A DNA stretch of 64,000 nucleotides from Thalassobium sp. (lineage in GTDB: Bacteria; Pseudomonadota; Gammaproteobacteria; Pseudomonadales; Oceanobacteraceae). Positions 15,800 to 25,008 of this stretch are shown one piece after another (position 1 is the first letter of the stretch; the number at the start of each line of letters is the position of its first letter). The stretch lies in NCBI GenBank assembly GCA_002733205.1, contig NVUW01000005.1, positions 124,001 to 188,000 of the forward strand, read 5' to 3'. Under the pieces are notes generated by a model. That model made no database searches. It was not told where the DNA came from and saw nothing but the letters and a program-made list of their open reading frames with translations. The position numbers were made by a program, and so were the translations under genes.

Positions 15800-17278
15800 T
15801 TACTTCAGCTTCAGGGTTGTCAGCGTATGTTCACGGATGCTGTTCAGCAGGTCGGCGTTGGTTTTAAGGTCTTCGCCATAGGATGGAATAATCTCTTTCA
15901 GACGCGCTTTCCATTCACTCTGCATTTTGTCTTTAAAGCAACGTTCCAGCACTTCGATCATCGCCTGTACCGATACAGAGGCACCCGGAGAAGCACCGAG
16001 CAGTGCGGCTAGGCTGCCGTCTTTGGCGGCGACCAGTTCGGTGCCGAATTCCAGCTTGCCACGGCCTTCGGCATCCTTCTTGATGACCTGTACCCGCTGT
16101 CCGGCTTCGGCCAGGGTCCAGTCTTCGTCTTTGCAGTTCGGAAAGTAGCCACGCAGGGTTGCTACGCGGTCTTCGTGCGACTGCATCACTTCGCTGATCA
16201 GGTACTTGGTCAGGTCCATGTTGTTAATGCCAACCGACATCATCGGCAACAGGTTGCTGATGCTGACCGATTTCAGCAGATCGAGCTTGGAGCCTGCTTT
16301 CAGGAACTTAGTGGTAAAACCGGCATAAGGTCCGAACAGCAGCGCCGGTTCGCCGTTAATAATACGGGTGTCGAGGTGCGGCACAGACATCGGGGGCGCA
16401 CCGATAGCGGCTTTGCCATAGACCTTGGCGTGATGCTGGCTGACGATGGCCGGGTCTTTACACACCAGCCACTGGCCGGAAACCGGGAAGCCGCCGTAGC
16501 CATTGGCTTCGTCAATATCTGAGGCCTGTAACAGCGGCAATGCACCACCGCCGGCGCCGAGGAAGACGAATTTGGCATTGATGGTGGACGACTTGCCACT
16601 CTTGCGGTCATCGGCGCGCACAAACCAGCTGCCGTCCTGGGCGTGTTCAAAGTCGTCGACTTCGTGATTCAGCAGCAGGGTAAAGCTTTCTTTTTCCTGC
16701 AGGCGTTTCACCAGATTACGGGTCAGCGAGCCAAAGTCGACGTCGGCACCGTGCGTAACGCGGGTCGCGGCGACTTTTTCGGCGGGGTCGCGTCCTTCCA
16801 TCACCAGCGGCATCCATTCGCGCAGTACCGCCGGGTCTTCGCTGTATTCCATCTCTTTGAACAGATGGTGAGCGCTCATTTTTTTATGGCGCTGACGCAG
16901 AAAGGCAACGTTGTCTTCACCCCAGACGAAGCTCATGTGCGGCGTCGGGTTGATAAACTGGGTAGGAGCCGGGAGAACACCGTTTTCGACCATGTGCGCC
17001 CACAGCTGCAGCGACACTTCGAAATTGGCGTTGATGGCCAGAGCACGGTCAATGGCGACATTGCCCTGTTCATCTTCGGCGGTGTAATTGAGTTCGCAGT
17101 AGCCTGCGTGTCCAGTACCGGCGTTGTTCCAGCCGTCGGTACTTTCGTGAGCCACATGGTCCAGACGTTCAACCATTGTGATTTTGAGTGTCGGGTCCAG
17201 CTTGGTAAGCAGGGTTCCCAGTGTTGCACTCATGACCCCGCCTCCGACGAGGAGCACATCGACCTTTTGTATAGTCAT
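15800..17278 (-). CDS. mqo: Malate:quinone oxidoreductase
   Basis: A 492-residue FAD enzyme at the inner face of the membrane that oxidises malate to oxaloacetate and reduces quinone, a TCA-cycle step. The N-terminal dinucleotide-binding motif VDVLLVGGGVMSATLG, the VERLDHVAHESTDGWNNAGTGH segment, and GAGGGALPLLQ are characteristic. The end has GASPGASVSVQAM, also typical. AAGGCGAAATCC precedes the ATG. Its product oxaloacetate is the substrate of OadGAB 1 kb away, although the genes are not co-transcribed. Confidence 0.96.
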   Translation of the reverse strand: MTIQKVDVLLVGGGVMSATLGTLLTKLDPTLKITMVERLDHVAHESTDGWNNAGTGHAGYCELNYTAEDEQGNVAIDRALAINANFEVSLQLWAHMVENGVLPAPTQFINPTPHMSFVWGEDNVAFLRQRHKKMSAHHLFKEMEYSEDPAVLREWMPLVMEGRDPAEKVAATRVTHGADVDFGSLTRNLVKRLQEKESFTLLLNHEVDDFEHAQDGSWFVRADDRKSGKSSTINAKFVFLGAGGGALPLLQASDIDEANGYGGFPVSGQWLVCKDPAIVSQHHAKVYGKAAIGAPPMSVPHLDTRIINGEPALLFGPYAGFTTKFLKAGSKLDLLKSVSISNLLPMMSVGINNMDLTKYLISEVMQSHEDRVATLRGYFPNCKDEDWTLAEAGQRVQVIKKDAEGRGKLEFGTELVAAKDGSLAALLGASPGASVSVQAMIEVLERCFKDKMQSEWKARLKEIIPSYGEDLKTNADLLNSIREHTLTTLKLK

Positions 17279-17940
17279 GGATTTCGCCTTTAAATCAGAA
17301 AATCAAAATCTGCAGTGCATGCCAGGTACTGGCTTCCCCGTGGGCTTATGGCCCTGATCTCTGCCGGGACGGGTAATCCGTGGCAGCGGGGACGTGGTAA
17401 ATCGACGCTTTATACACAGCCGGTCTGCGGCTTACAACCGCTAATGAGACCGCTACTACTAATGTATATTCCAGTCGCTGAGACACGAATATTCAAGGGT
17501 AGTGCCGTTTTTCGCCACTGACTTTCCATTGCTGGAGTGTCTTGGCGGTGGGCGTGACCGTACACAAAAATTCTTACCATTCCGGCCATAAACCACGATG
17601 GCTGCCGCCGTTGGGTAACCGCAGACGGAATGAAACAGGATGGTGAGCAACAAGGGGTGGCTGTGAAGGTGCCAGCTTCCGCTGACTGGCTGCAACAGGC
17701 CCGCAGCCTCAGGCCGGGGGCGGTTGAGCATTTCAGGTCAGTATCCGGAAGACCATCGGTCTTACCACAAACACAGCGACGTTTAAGGCCGCGAAAAATA
17801 CCGGAAAAGGCCTATATGGTCAAACCATTGACCCTGCAACAGGTTGTTCTCTTGTCGCAGAGCAAGCAGGTTCCGGATCAGGCAGGTATTTACGCTGCAG
17901 CAACTACACTGAGAGAACATACAACGGTGCGGAGTTCACT
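17279..17940. other. Intergenic region between mqo and gap
   Basis: 662 bp between two divergent genes. A 107-codon open frame (17630-17953) has unusual composition, no ribosome site and overlaps the gap start, so I do not treat it as a gene. No riboswitch, tRNA or repeat was recognised. Confidence 0.5.
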
Positions 17941-18936
17941 ATGCTGCGGATAGCGATTAACGGGTTTGGCCGGATTGGCCGCAATGTGTTACGGGCGCTG
18001 TATCAATCGGGTTACCGTGACGATATTCAGGTGGTGGCAATTAACGACCTGGGCGATGCCGAAACCTGCGCTCACCTGCTGGAGTTTGATTCGGTGCACG
18101 GTCATTTTGATGCGGATATCCGCCTCGAAGACGGACTGCTGGCGCTGGGCGACGATGCCATTATTCTGCTGAGCGAAGCCGAACCCCTGCGCCTGCCCTG
18201 GGGCGAGCTGGATATCGACATTGTGCTGGAATGCTCGGGGCGCATGACCAGTTCGATCAAAGCCATGGGGCATCTTGATGCCGGTGCCGGCAAAGTGCTG
18301 ATTTCAGCACCGGCTGAAGACGTCGATGCCACGGTGGTGTTCGGTGTTAACGAAAATGTACTGCAAGCCACTGACCGCATCGTCTCCAATGCTTCCTGCA
18401 CCACCAACTGTCTGGCGCCGGTGGCGCGGGTGCTGCACGAACAGTTCGGTATTGAAGAAGGCAGCATGACCACCATTCACGCTTACACCAATGATCAGCA
18501 TCTGCTCGATCTGGGGCATGACGATCTGTACCGCGCCCGCGCGGCGGCATTGTCGATGATTCCGACCCGCACCGGCGCGGCCAAAGCCATTGGCCTGGTG
18601 CTGCCGGGACTGGATGGCAAAATTGCCGGTATGGCGGTGCGGGTGCCGACCGCCAATGTCTCGCTGGTGGACCTGGTGTTGCGCGTACACGACACGCCAT
18701 CGCGCGACGACGTTAACGCGGTAATGCGCGCCGCAGCGGCGGCCAGCCCGGTACTGGATTACAACAACCGTGCGCTGGTGTCGGTCGATTTTAACGGCAA
18801 TCCGGCATCGGCTATCTTCGACGCCAACCACACCCATGCGCAGGGCCATCTGCTGCATGTGATGGCCTGGTATGACAATGAATGGGGCTTTGCGCACCGG
18901 ATGCTGGATACGGCACTGGCCATGAGTCGCGCCTGA
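17941..18936 (+). CDS. gap: Type I glyceraldehyde-3-phosphate dehydrogenase
   Basis: A 331-residue enzyme oxidising glyceraldehyde 3-phosphate with NAD(P)+ and phosphate, in glycolysis or gluconeogenesis. NAD-binding INGFGRIGRN, catalytic Cys153 in SNASCTTNC and His180 in TTIHAYTND are intact, with the conserved YDNEWGFAHR near the end. The sequence is not very close to typical GapA, and an erythrose-4-phosphate dehydrogenase-like role cannot be excluded. A GGAG site lies 8 bp before the ATG. The P-type ATPase follows 164 bp later on the same strand. Confidence 0.93.
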   Translation: MLRIAINGFGRIGRNVLRALYQSGYRDDIQVVAINDLGDAETCAHLLEFDSVHGHFDADIRLEDGLLALGDDAIILLSEAEPLRLPWGELDIDIVLECSGRMTSSIKAMGHLDAGAGKVLISAPAEDVDATVVFGVNENVLQATDRIVSNASCTTNCLAPVARVLHEQFGIEEGSMTTIHAYTNDQHLLDLGHDDLYRARAAALSMIPTRTGAAKAIGLVLPGLDGKIAGMAVRVPTANVSLVDLVLRVHDTPSRDDVNAVMRAAAAASPVLDYNNRALVSVDFNGNPASAIFDANHTHAQGHLLHVMAWYDNEWGFAHRMLDTALAMSRA

Positions 18937-19100
18937 GTCCGCAGATACATCAGCGCGGCGGGCTCTGATCAGACAGACCCGCCGCAACCTCTCCTCTGGT
19001 AAAACTCCGGCGCATAACAGAGCCGCGTAAAGTTGACCCGCCGCAATCCATTCTGTGTTCAGAACCTGCACACTGACCTGCCCGGTTTCAGGATGAATCT

Positions 19101-21863
19101 ATGACCCCTTGCGCTGGCACATCGCCGACTGCTGCTGTTGATAACGCCCTGCCAGCTACGCCTGCCTGTCAGTGCAGCGTGGCCGATATTCGTGCCCGCT
19201 TGCAGGCCCCGACGGATGGACTGAGCAGTGCCGAGGCCGCGACCCGCCTGCAACAGCAGGGCAGCAACAGTCTGCCTCAGGCGCGCGGCCGTTCTTTGTG
19301 GCGACGGTTATGGGCGCAGATCAGCAATCTGCTGATTCTGGTGTTGCTGTCGGCGGTGGTGATTACTGCGTTGCTCGGTCATACCCTCGACAGTCTGGTG
19401 ATTCTGGCGGTGGTGATTTCCCAGGCGCTGATCGGGTTGGTGCAGGAAGGTCGTGCAGAGCAGGCGTTGTCGGCCATCCGCCATATGCTGGCCCCTACTG
19501 CCAGCGTCATCCGCGACGGTCACAGTCAGCGTATTGCCGCCGCTGAACTGGTGGCCGGCGATACCGTATTACTGGAACCCGGCGATCGGGTACCGGCGGA
19601 TATCCGTCTGGAACGCTGCCACAGCCTGAGCCTGGATGAGGCCATTCTGACCGGCGAATCACTGGCGGTGGAAAAACAGCCAGAGGCATTAACCAGTACC
19701 AATGCGCTGGGCGATCAGAGCAATATGGCGTTTTCCGGTACGCTGGTGGTGCGCGGCACCGGTCGTGGCGTGGTCGTGGCGACCGGCAGTCGCTCGGAAA
19801 TCGGCCGCATTTCCGGTTTGTTGCAGCAAACCACCGGCTTACAAACCCCGTTACTGGCGCAGATGGATCGTTTTGCCCGGCTGATGGCGACCCTGGTGGT
19901 GGTCAGCGGCTTACTGATTTTGCTGCTGGGTTACTGGCTCAGCGATCTGCCTTTTGCGGACTTATTTATTGCCGTGGTGGGCTTAACCGTGGCCGGTATT
20001 CCGGAAGGGTTGCCCGCCATTCTGTCAATTACCCTGGCTGTGGGAGTGCGCAGCATGGCGCGGCGGCAGGCGGTGGTAAGGCGTATGCCTGCCATCGAAA
20101 CCATTGGTGCGGTGTCGGTGATCTGCTCCGATAAAACCGGCACACTGACACGCAACGAAATGATGGTGTCGGCGCTGGCCTGTGGGGCACATTACCGTCA
20201 GGTTCGTGGCGATGGTTATGCACTGGATGGCGGCCTGAATGAGCCGCTGGCCGAGACGCTGCAAACACCGCTGATGCTGGCCGCCGCACTGTGTAACGAT
20301 GCCAGCCTGCAGGCAGGTAACGGCACGGTGAAAATTCACGGTGACCCGATGGAAGCGGCGTTGCAGGTGCTGGTGCATCGGCTGGATGGTGATCCGGTTC
20401 GTCTGGCACAGCATTGGCCGCGCACCGATGAAATTCCCTTTGATGCCGAATACCGCCTGATGGCAACGCTGAATCACGATCATCAGGGGCGGCATCAGCT
20501 ATGGGTCAAAGGTGCGCCGGAAGCGGTGTTGCAGCGTTGCAGAAGTCAGCTGGATGAGACAGAGGGCAGCGTTACCCTGGCACAGGATTATTGGTCAGAC
20601 ATGATTGAACGGCTGGCCAGCGATGGTCAGCGCGTGCTGGCGTTAGCCTGCAAGGAACACAGCGGCAGCGAGCTGGAAATGACCGATCTGAACGATCTGC
20701 AACTGATCGGTCTGGTCGGGCTGATGGATCCGCCGCGCAGCGAAGCCATTGCCGCAGTGGCGGAATGCCATGCCGCCGGTATCGAGGTGAAGATGATCAC
20801 CGGTGATCACGGCCTGACGGCCAGTGCCATTGCCGCCCGGCTGGGGCTGCATAACAGCGCTGAAGTGCTTACCGGCAAGCAGCTGGACGAGCTGGATGAT
20901 CAGGCCCTGCAGGATTGTGTCGGGCGGGTGAACGTGTATGCCCGCACAAGCCCCGAGCATAAGCTGCGACTGGTGCAGGCGTTGCAGAGTTGTGGTGATG
21001 GTCGTAACGGTGATGGTCTTAGCGGTAAGCGCCAGGGCGGTGCTGTGGTGGCGATGACCGGTGATGGTGTGAACGATGCCCCGGCGCTGAAAGCCGCCGA
21101 TGTCGGTATTGCTATGGGGCATAAGGGGTCGCAGGCCGCGCGTGAAGCCTCGGCGGTGGTGTTGCTGGATGACAACTTCGCCAGTCTGGTGGCCGCGGTT
21201 AAGGAAGGACGTACGGTTTATCAGAACCTGAAAAAAGGCATCGCCTTTATGCTGCCGATTAACGGCGGTGAATCCATCAGTCTGATGGTGGCGTTACTGT
21301 GGGGTCATACGCTGCCGATCTCAGCGTTGCAGATTTTATGGGTGAATATGATCAGCTCGGTGATTCTGGCCATGACCCTGGCCTTTGAACCGGCGCTGCC
21401 GGGGATGATGCAACAACCGCCCAGAGCCCGTAATGAAGCGCTGCTCAGCCGGCCGTTAGCGTGGAAAGTTCTGCAGGTATCGCTGCTGTTTCTGATTGGG
21501 ATTTTCGCCGCCTGGCATTGGGGTATGGCGCACTCCGGCAGCGAAGCCTTTGCCAGTACGGTGGCCGTTAATGCACTGGTCGCGATGGAGCTGTTCTATT
21601 TGTTTACCGTGCGTTATCCGCCCGGACAAGCCATCAGCTGGCAGGGGTTTAAAGGTACGCCGGTGATCTGGGTGGCTATTGCGGCGCTGATTCTGATGCA
21701 GTCTTTATTTAACTGGCTGCCACTGTTTCAGCGCACGTTTAACAGCATGGCTCCGGATTTACCGGCGCTGATGGTGGCGACTGGCTGTGGTGTGGCGGTG
21801 TTGCTGATATTGCAGCTGGAAGGTTGGATCAGGGGGCGCTGGTGTAACAACCACGGCGATTAA
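19101..21863 (+). CDS. P2-type cation-transporting ATPase
   Basis: A 920-residue inner-membrane P-type ATPase with ten predicted helices. Motifs: actuator TGES (184-187), M4 motif IPEGLP (300-305), phosphorylation site Asp344 in SDKTGTLT, nucleotide-binding KGAPE, and MTGDGVNDAPALKAADVGIAMG. The IPEGLP motif and the cation_ATPase N- and C-terminal domains place it in the Ca2+/Na+/K+-type P2 group. M6 reads WVNMISSVILAMTLAFEP, lacking the NxxxD pattern of Ca2+ pumps, so the transported ion is uncertain. The first 25 residues hold three cysteines (Cys4, Cys23, Cys25) of unknown purpose. Confidence 0.92.
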   Translation: MTPCAGTSPTAAVDNALPATPACQCSVADIRARLQAPTDGLSSAEAATRLQQQGSNSLPQARGRSLWRRLWAQISNLLILVLLSAVVITALLGHTLDSLVILAVVISQALIGLVQEGRAEQALSAIRHMLAPTASVIRDGHSQRIAAAELVAGDTVLLEPGDRVPADIRLERCHSLSLDEAILTGESLAVEKQPEALTSTNALGDQSNMAFSGTLVVRGTGRGVVVATGSRSEIGRISGLLQQTTGLQTPLLAQMDRFARLMATLVVVSGLLILLLGYWLSDLPFADLFIAVVGLTVAGIPEGLPAILSITLAVGVRSMARRQAVVRRMPAIETIGAVSVICSDKTGTLTRNEMMVSALACGAHYRQVRGDGYALDGGLNEPLAETLQTPLMLAAALCNDASLQAGNGTVKIHGDPMEAALQVLVHRLDGDPVRLAQHWPRTDEIPFDAEYRLMATLNHDHQGRHQLWVKGAPEAVLQRCRSQLDETEGSVTLAQDYWSDMIERLASDGQRVLALACKEHSGSELEMTDLNDLQLIGLVGLMDPPRSEAIAAVAECHAAGIEVKMITGDHGLTASAIAARLGLHNSAEVLTGKQLDELDDQALQDCVGRVNVYARTSPEHKLRLVQALQSCGDGRNGDGLSGKRQGGAVVAMTGDGVNDAPALKAADVGIAMGHKGSQAAREASAVVLLDDNFASLVAAVKEGRTVYQNLKKGIAFMLPINGGESISLMVALLWGHTLPISALQILWVNMISSVILAMTLAFEPALPGMMQQPPRARNEALLSRPLAWKVLQVSLLFLIGIFAAWHWGMAHSGSEAFASTVAVNALVAMELFYLFTVRYPPGQAISWQGFKGTPVIWVAIAALILMQSLFNWLPLFQRTFNSMAPDLPALMVATGCGVAVLLILQLEGWIRGRWCNNHGD

Positions 21864-21967
21864 ACGCTTTGCTTCTTCAGCGCCGAGCTCATGCCTGTGG
21901 GTAATGTATCACTGCTGCTCTGGTCGCGGTTGTTGCAGGAATGAGTGACTGATGTGAGCGCTTGCTA

Positions 21968-22420
21968 TCAATGACCCGCAGGCTTTTCCGCAACATCGCG
22001 TTGGCTGGCTTTTAACTGGCGGGAAGCATTCAGCATAAAGTTGAGGGCACCCCGGCCGGTCATGCTGAAGGGGTCAAAATCGGTGCTGTTGGTGTATTTG
22101 AGCACCATACTTTGAGTGACCTGGCTGTCGGGCAGATAACACATATTCCAGTGCTCCATTTCCCGCTCGTCAATTTCTTCGAAGGCCAGAATCTGCACAT
22201 CACGGTGGCGTTTGTCTTTGACAATTTGGCTGTACAGAGCTGAGACATCATCCCGTTGGCCTTCAATGCACTGCAGAAAATACTTGCGGTTAAAGTAGAG
22301 CATGCCGGTCAGGTTCTTGGCTTTATTAAAGCGCTGGGCGCTTTCCAGCAGCTTGCCCAGCTCCAGATCGTTCCAGAATTCGGTTTTATGGCTGGCATAA
22401 ATCAGACGGACGAGGTTCAT
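21968..22420 (-). CDS. Short BLUF-domain blue-light sensor
   Basis: A 150-residue FAD-binding photoreceptor consisting of one BLUF domain plus a short C-terminal extension. The light-switch residues are at the canonical spacing: Tyr8 (LIYAS), Asn32, Gln50 (FLQCIEG), Trp91 and Met93 (HWNMCY). There is no fused output domain, so it probably signals by protein-protein contact, as other short BLUF proteins do. A GGAG site precedes the ATG. The gene is single, divergent from the following lipoprotein gene. Confidence 0.94.
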   Translation of the reverse strand: MNLVRLIYASHKTEFWNDLELGKLLESAQRFNKAKNLTGMLYFNRKYFLQCIEGQRDDVSALYSQIVKDKRHRDVQILAFEEIDEREMEHWNMCYLPDSQVTQSMVLKYTNSTDFDPFSMTGRGALNFMLNASRQLKASQRDVAEKPAGH

Positions 22421-22548
22421 GGTGCTGCTCCGCAGGTTGATCTGCTAACGATAGAACGCTCTTCTCTACCCGCAAGTGAGTGTCAGTTCTGCAACCTGAG
22501 TTTTTATTCATGTCATAATGCGTCCTTTCAATAAACCGTCGTTTTCTT

Positions 22549-23970
22549 ATGTTCAGTCGTTATTTTTTCTCATGTTCTGTTCGGTTACCGGCTCTTGTGT
22601 GTTTGTGTGCCCTTTCTTTGTTGGGGCTGGTGGGCTGCGATCGTGATACTCCGGCGGCGCACACGCCGCAGGTAAAAGCGGAGACGGACACGCGCCTCGG
22701 GTTTTCGGCGTTGCCGCCCATTCCGCATCTGCATGAGCGGGCGGTGGTCGAGGGCCAGTTAACACTGGCAGGCACCGCCGTCGATTGGTCTGGCTTCCGC
22801 GTGCAGTGGGTGTTTGATGAGCAACCACTGGGCGACGTTGTAGCAGCGGCGGCCGATGGCCGCTTCCGTCTGCCACGGCCGTTACAGGATGCTCCCTCCG
22901 GCTTATGGGCTGAGGCCTGGGCCGGAGCGTATCGGTTGCGCGGTAAGCCGGATGAGTTGGGTCGTCTGCAACTCGATGCTTTAAGTACTGCCCGTGCCGC
23001 ACTCAGTAATGGCAGCCGTGCCGAACCGGCGAATCCACAGCTGGAACCGTTGCATAATATTCTGCATGCCGTGTTGCGTGAGGGTTTGGGTGAAGATATG
23101 CGTGACGGCGCGCAAGCAGCCGCCGGTTATACCGCTGCGCCGTTGTTGGCGCATTATCAAAGCAGCTGGCAACTGGCACAGGTGCTGGCGCGCAGTCCGG
23201 TACACCGCATTGCTTTTCAGCTGCGCCATCAACAGGTATTAGCGGACAGTTTTGCTCTGCTGCATCAACAACCAGATTTCAGCCACGGTGATTTATCCGA
23301 ACAGCAACGCATGGTGCGCCTTGATCGCTGGGGAACGCCACTGCGCTGGCAGCATCGTCCGTATCAGGAGCAAGCCTGGGGCTGTGTCGATTACCTGCAA
23401 TTAGGGCAACGCTGGCTGGTCAGTGAAGAATCGGCCACACCGCTGGCGCTGAATACCCTGCAACAACGTTTGGGGGAATTATCGCAACAGCATTTTTGTG
23501 GCCAGGATCAGTGGCGTCTGCCGACGGTGAATGAATTACACAGCCTGATTAATCATGATAATGGCGGCTGGGCGTTTCCGCTCAGTCTGCCGTTTGCCGG
23601 CAGCAATATTTACTGGGTTCAGGATGAGCAGGGGCAGGCACAGATTTTTGATCTGCAGCGCAATACGATTATCCGTAATGGCAAACAGGCGCACTGGCTG
23701 CCGCTGGTGGTAAGAGGTGAGGAGTATTCCATGCGCTCACAGAACCGGCGCTCGGTCAGCAGTAACCGCTCGGATCTGTTGATAGATTTTTCTTTACTGC
23801 AGGCGTTGTATGGGGTTGCATTTCCCGGTGCAGATAACGATCAATCTGCGTCTGACAAGGGGTTGCAGCAACTGCCGGATATGGATGAATTATGGATGCA
23901 GGCACCCTGTTCAGAGTGTCACTCTGATCCGCAAACCGAAGCGCAAACCCAACTTCAAACTAAGCCTTAA
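22549..23970 (+). CDS. Lipoprotein with DUF1566 (Lcl-like) domain and a C-terminal haem motif
   Basis: A 473-residue protein. The signal peptide ends in LLGLVGC (lipidated Cys30). The middle (about 60-200) has beta-strand text with no recognised family. From about residue 260 there is a DUF1566/Lcl domain: WGTPLRWQ, CVDYLQLGQRW, and DQWRLPTVNELHSLINHD. Close to the end is a single CXXCH (CSECH, Cys454-His458), which would bind c-type haem covalently in the periplasm if matured. Lcl domains occur in adhesins and sulphatase-like surface proteins. Haem binding is inferred from the motif only. No clear ribosome site precedes the ATG. Confidence 0.75.
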   Translation: MFSRYFFSCSVRLPALVCLCALSLLGLVGCDRDTPAAHTPQVKAETDTRLGFSALPPIPHLHERAVVEGQLTLAGTAVDWSGFRVQWVFDEQPLGDVVAAAADGRFRLPRPLQDAPSGLWAEAWAGAYRLRGKPDELGRLQLDALSTARAALSNGSRAEPANPQLEPLHNILHAVLREGLGEDMRDGAQAAAGYTAAPLLAHYQSSWQLAQVLARSPVHRIAFQLRHQQVLADSFALLHQQPDFSHGDLSEQQRMVRLDRWGTPLRWQHRPYQEQAWGCVDYLQLGQRWLVSEESATPLALNTLQQRLGELSQQHFCGQDQWRLPTVNELHSLINHDNGGWAFPLSLPFAGSNIYWVQDEQGQAQIFDLQRNTIIRNGKQAHWLPLVVRGEEYSMRSQNRRSVSSNRSDLLIDFSLLQALYGVAFPGADNDQSASDKGLQQLPDMDELWMQAPCSECHSDPQTEAQTQLQTKP

Positions 23971-24012
23971 TCGCGACGCATAAACCGGCGTTAAAATCCG
24001 CTGTCAGTAACA

Positions 24013-24576
24013 TCAGAGTGCACAGGTCAGATAGGTAGCTTCGCCATAAACGCTGATTCTGGCCTGTAACTCAGAGTCCTGCGACAGCGGATGGCGATGA
24101 TGAAAACCATAACGCTGCCAGAACGGCACCGAATTCTGAATGGCAATCAAACTGGCCTGAGATAGCTGACGCGCCTGTGCCGTGTGAAAAAACGCCTCCA
24201 GCAGCGGTGCGCTTAAGCCCAGCCCGCGCGCGGAGGGATCAACGGCTAAATCATGCAGATACAAGCAATCGGCTTGCTGAGGCACGATAAAATCATCGGC
24301 ATCCAGCGTTGGTGGCTGTTCTATGCGGATGGGCAGGGCAAATACATAGGCCAGTAATTTTCCGTTTTCTTTTATCTCTGTATGAGCATTGTCGTTTGAA
24401 TCTTTAATGATGTTGTTTTTATCTTCAACAACATAAGCACAATCGGCAGCCTGCTGTAATTTATTAATAAATGCGTCGGCTTTTTCCGGCTCGATGCTGG
24501 TGTAGCACAGCGCCTGAATGCGCAGAATTTCCGGAATATCGCTGATGAGGGCAGGGCGTAACGAAGGCATAAACAT
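24013..24576 (-). CDS. GNAT family N-acetyltransferase
   Basis: A 187-residue acetyl-CoA-dependent acetyltransferase. The core strand LYLHDLAVDPSARGLGLSAPLLEAF gives motif A with an altered Q/RxxGxG/A loop (ARGLGL). IAIQNSVPFWQRYGFHHRH gives motif B. An insertion of Asn/Lys/Asp-rich residues (KNNIIKDSNDNAHTEIK, about 53-69) interrupts the usual N-terminal strands. The substrate is unknown. The C-terminus carries a short extra strand with Cys185. Downstream is nothing related; upstream lies the REP array. Confidence 0.85.
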   Translation of the reverse strand: MFMPSLRPALISDIPEILRIQALCYTSIEPEKADAFINKLQQAADCAYVVEDKNNIIKDSNDNAHTEIKENGKLLAYVFALPIRIEQPPTLDADDFIVPQQADCLYLHDLAVDPSARGLGLSAPLLEAFFHTAQARQLSQASLIAIQNSVPFWQRYGFHHRHPLSQDSELQARISVYGEATYLTCAL

Positions 24577-24653
24577 AGCGGCGTTATTAAATAAGCGGCC
24601 ATGTTAACGGATGGAGGTTTTTTTGCCAGATAAAGCAGGCGTCAGATAATCAC

Positions 24654-24942
24654 CTGGCTCCCACGCTCTGCGTGGTAGTCTTTACGGAATTGCATTCCCA
24701 CGCGGAGCATGGGAACGAGTTCAGCATTATCACCTGTCTGCGTGGTCACCTGGCTCCCACGCTCTGCGTGGTAGTCTTCACGGAGTTGCATTCCCACGCG
24801 GAGCATGGGAACGAGTTCAAAATCATCACCTGGCTCCCACGCTGAGCATTACACCTGGCTCCCACGCTCTGCGTGGTAGTTTTCACGGAATTGCATTCCC
24901 ACGCGGAGCATGGGAACGAGCTACGCGGAGCATGGGAACGAG
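24654..24942. repeat. REP/BIME array (three full 66-bp copies plus partials)
   Basis: Full copies at 24654-24719, 24750-24815 and 24855-24920; partial copies at 24830-24846 and 24922-24942. Each copy has two hairpins, CCCACGCtctGCGTGG and CCCACGCggaGCATGGG, separated by about 15 bp, and ends GGGAACGAG. Related copies lie at 29265-29520, 30666-30734 and 32421-32453. Confidence 0.92.
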
Positions 24943-24949
24943 TTATAAA

Positions 24950-24986
24950 AAAACAGACCTCAGCGGCAGGCCGCTGAGGTCTGTTT
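24950..24986 (-). terminator. Terminator of the metallophosphoesterase gene
   Basis: A perfect 16-bp stem, AAACAGACCTCAGCGG with its complement, and a 4-base loop. On the minus strand it is followed by a run of seven T. It lies 23 bp beyond the stop codon. Confidence 0.93.
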
Positions 24987-25008
24987 CTGTTTGTGCAAGA
25001 GACAGCAA

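Noticed and set aside
17630-17953. 107-codon frame upstream of gap
   Set aside because: Odd composition, no ribosome site, no recognisable domain, and it overlaps the gap start.
24654-24942. Possible CRISPR array
   Set aside because: Repeats are 66 bp with internal hairpins, irregular spacing and partial copies; there are no unique spacers of constant length and no cas genes.
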